A DNA stretch of 64,000 nucleotides from Inia geoffrensis. Lineage: Eukaryota; Chordata; Mammalia; Artiodactyla; Iniidae. The notes beneath the pieces were generated by a model. It did no database searches. It had not been told where the DNA came from and saw only the letters and a program-made list of their open reading frames with translations. This document shows positions 61,380 to 64,000 of the stretch, in pieces. The translations under genes and the position numbers were made by a program. Where the stretch lies: positions 17,342,835-17,406,834 of the forward strand of contig CM070904.1 in assembly GCA_036417435.1 (NCBI GenBank), given 5' to 3'. Each line of letters begins with the position of its first letter. Positions within the stretch are counted from its first letter, which is position 1.

Positions 61380-62410
61380 TTTATTGTGGTAAAATATACA
61401 TAACATCAATTTCCCCATTTTAACCTTGTTTGTTTGTTTGTTTTTGCGGCACGCGGGCCTCTCACTGTTGTGGCCCCTCCCACTGCAGAGCACAGGCTCC
61501 GAACGCGCAGGCTCAGCGGCCATGGCTCACGGGCCCAGCCGCTCCGCGGCACGTGGGATCCTCCCGGACCGGGGCACGAACCCGTGTCCCCTGCATCAGC
61601 AGGCGGACTCTTAACCACTGCACCACCAGGGAAGCCCCCATTTTAACTATTTTTAAGTGTACAGTTCACCGGCACTAAGTACCTTCACACTGTTGGCAAC
61701 CATGACCACTATCCATCTCTAGAAGTTTTTCATCATCCCAAACTGAAACTCTGTACCCATTAAACAATAGTTCTCCATTCCTCCCTACACCCCAGGACTT
61801 GGTGACTACTATTCTACTTTCTGAATTTGACTGATTTAGACATCTCTTATAAGTGAAATCATACAATATGTGTCATTTTGTGTCTGGCTTAATGTGAGCA
61901 TAATATTTTCAGATTTTATTCATGTTGTTACATGTATCAGAATTGCATTCCTTTTTAAGGCTAAATAATGTTCCATGGCATGTTTGTACCACATTTTGTT
62001 TATCCATTCATCTACTGATGGACATGTGAGTTGTTTCTATATTTTGGCTACTGTGAATAATGCTGCTATGAATACTGGTGTACAAGTATCTCAAGGCCCT
62101 GCTTTCTATTCTTTTAGGTATATACTAGAAGTGGAATTTCTGGATCATATGGTAATTCTATGTTTAACTTTTTGAAGAACCACCATACTGTCTACCACAG
62201 TGGCTATGCCAGTTTACATTCCCACCAGCAATGTATAAAGGTTCCAATTTCCCCATCCTTGACAACATTTGGTATTTTCCATTTTCTGTTTGTTTATTTT
62301 TTATAATAGCCGTCCTTATGAGTGAGAAGTGACTTTTCACTGTGGTTTTGGTTTGCATTTCTCTATTGATTAGTGTTGTTTAGCATCTTTTCATGTGCTT
62401 ATTCCCACTA
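61380..62410 (-). mobile_element. Old L1 3' end, interrupted by a SINE
   Basis: Reversed L1M-class 3' sequence. Left part 61380-61424 (TTGTGGTAAAATATACATAAC) and right part 61637-62410 (AGTGTACAGTTCACCGGCAC, CAGTGGCTATGCCAGTTTAC, GTTTGCATTTCTC). Frames are short. The same family of 3' end is seen at 28 kb. Confidence 0.8.
61413..61647 (-). mobile_element. CHR-type SINE with 12-base duplication, inside old L1
   Basis: Reverse-oriented short CHR SINE with a GTTTGTTTGTTTG tail (reversed AAAC-rich tail) instead of pure A, and its head at about 61626-61637 (CCAGGGAAGCCC). The target-site duplication CCCCATTTTAAC is present at 61413-61424 and 61636-61647, sharing two C bases with the SINE end. The host is the old L1 3' end. 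Frames on both strands (61128-61678) are SINE by-products. Confidence 0.95.
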
Positions 62411-63207
62411 TTTTTTATCATAGTTTTTATTTAATTTGAAATCCCATCCGTTAATGTGGCCTATCTCTTCTTTTTTTGCAATCTGAACCCCTAGTCATAT
62501 AAAGGGACTTATTATTTTTAATATAGACTATAAAACAAATATGACTTTTAGTCTTGAGGCCCATGAATATCTCCTGTTTGGCACTATGAACTGCATAAAA
62601 TACATTTAATAAAATAAAATACATGTTGTAAAATAAATTGTGTTTGAATGAAAATTTAGACACAACAAAAATGCTCTATCATTCTTGTTCATTTTTTAGT
62701 GACAGCTTTTACAATACCACCAAGAGAGTCATTTATCACCTTCAAAATTCACACCTGTTTCCTACTGAGTGAACTTAAACACATTAGTTATATTCTTAAT
62801 ATGTTTCATACACTGTGGTGCAAGCCATTGCTTACTGCATAATTAAGGTAGAGGAACACTGAATTATGAATATTTAAGTTGCCATCTGCTTTCCTATCCT
62901 GCATCACTTTCCATTTTTAAAAGCACCATGGAGACATTTATCTGAGATTATTGCAGTCATCAGTAACTTAATGCTAAAGCTGTGCTTATCAACCTGAACA
63001 CTTGGGGAATGACACTCTGCTCTCCCAGATTCAACATGGATCATCTATTAACACACTTCACTTATACAATTGATGTGACTGAGGAAGTGCCTCTTTTAAT
63101 CACTTTGACTCCACAGACACCTTTTTTTAAAATCTATATCATGAATTGAAGTCTCCAGGGAAGAACTGAGAAGGATTCCAGCTACTTAGACCAATAAATA
63201 ATGTATT
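62411..63207. other. Non-coding sequence, nothing recognised
   Basis: About 800 bases of AT-rich sequence with no gene or named repeat. Confidence 0.5.
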
Positions 63208-63513
63208 ACAAATAGGGACTTCCCTCGTGGCACAGTGGTTAAGAATCCACCTGCCAATGCAGGGGACACGGGTTCAAGCCCTGGTCCAGGAATATCACAC
63301 ATGCCACGAAGCAACTAAGCCCGTGCGCCACAACTACTGAGCCCACACGCCCAGAGCCCGTGCTCCGCAACAAGAGAAGCCACCACAATGAGAAGCCCGC
63401 GCACCGCAACGAAGAGTAGCCCTCGCTCGCCGCAACTAGAGAAAGCCCACGCACAGCAACAAAGACCCAACGCAGCCAAAAATAAATAAATAATTTTAAA
63501 AAAAAACAAGTAG
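63208..63513 (+). mobile_element. Long-form CHR-2-like SINE
   Basis: About 290 bases, starting GGGACTTCCCTCGTGGC, with a B box region GGGTTCAAGCCC, then the extended body with GTGCGCCACAACTACTGAGC, a GCAACGAAGAGTAGCCC unit and a GACCCAACGCAGCCAAAA end, and an A-rich tail. A weak 8-base duplication, ACAAATAG / ACAAGTAG, flanks it. It has the extended form also seen at 50.9 kb, unlike the 200-base copies. Minus-strand frames 63239-63550 are by-products. Confidence 0.92.
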
Positions 63514-64000
63514 CAGCTCCATGGGCATGAAATATAGGTGGGTAGAACACTGGGTCATAGCTTCAATCTGCCCTAAAAAGTGTAGATATTGGTAAAACAT
63601 ATTTCTTCTTTAAAGCTGAAAACCTCTCTAAATGGTCAAATCAAAGGGTGGTTTGTATTTGTAAAGGAGCTACACAGCTAAATCAGAGTTCATTTTGCTG
63701 CTTGGTCTTCACAACAGATAAAAAGAATTCACAAAGAATCTCAATCAATGTTAGAGAATAACTTGACATCATTCGGAGTCAGTTCAAACACCATCTTCTC
63801 CACGGAAATCACTCATCAGATGAAATTATGTAGGGGGCTGGATTAAAGAGACATTTGAAGTCTCTTATGATTCTAAAAATTCTGCATTTTAGGATACATA
63901 ATTATCAATAAATTATATTCTGAGTTACCTTCATGCAGTCATATGATTAATCACCAATGAGACCCTATGCTTCCTTTAGAGAAATATTATATCTTGAACT
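63514..64000. other. Non-coding sequence, nothing recognised
   Basis: About 490 bases to the window edge with no gene or named repeat seen. Confidence 0.5.

Overview
The window looks like mammalian, very probably cetacean, nuclear DNA. It is AT-rich, gene-poor and full of retroelements. The lineage call rests on the tRNA-derived SINEs. At least eight copies belong to the CHR family of whales, hippos and ruminants. Several carry the compact roughly 200 bp body that I associate with whales, with a conserved A box, B box and A-rich tail. The youngest LINEs are L1s of cetartiodactyl type. I see no BovB LINE and no pig PRE-1 SINE. Species cannot be fixed from the sequence alone.

I find no intact protein-coding gene and no functional RNA gene. 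Most long open frames are L1 ORF1/ORF2 fragments or chance frames through SINEs. The one host-gene relic I can name is a full-length but broken retrocopy of TIMM17A near 39.6-40.5 kb. A GC-rich, transcript-like block at 54.7-57.7 kb has no identified parent; it could be an old retrocopy, a UTR or an exon.

Layout: 0-3.4 kb, 3' part of a young plus-strand L1. 3.4-9.1 kb, AT-rich sequence with no recognised element. 9.1-15 kb, a minus-strand cluster of three or more L1 insertions of different ages. 15-22 kb, mostly unique sequence with LTR-like fragments, a hAT remnant and a complete small L1 insertion with a twin-priming inversion at 17.65-18.1 kb. 22-28 kb, one SINE, simple repeats and old L1/MIR scraps. 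28-32.2 kb, an ancient minus-strand L1 carrying a SINE, followed by an old LTR-type repeat with expanded CT and GATA tracts. 33.5-39 kb, three CHR SINEs with clear target-site duplications, L2, a MIR split by a hAT element, and an LTR-like piece. 39.6-40.5 kb, the TIMM17A retrocopy. About 40.9-46.9 kb, an L1 with 5' UTR, ORF1, ORF2 and 3' end, all disabled. 47-54.5 kb, an LTR, L2, MIR, SINE and L1 remnants and a (CA)25 microsatellite. 54.7-57.7 kb, the GC-rich block with a Tigger1-type remnant inside. 58-64 kb, CHR SINEs nested in older repeats (MER20-like, MER5A, old L1).

The elements do not work together as a pathway. The window is a layered record of insertions, ordered in time by which element interrupts which. 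I looked for an undescribed system and found none. The observations most worth a second look are structural: nested insertions, the inversion, the retrocopy and the unidentified GC-rich block.
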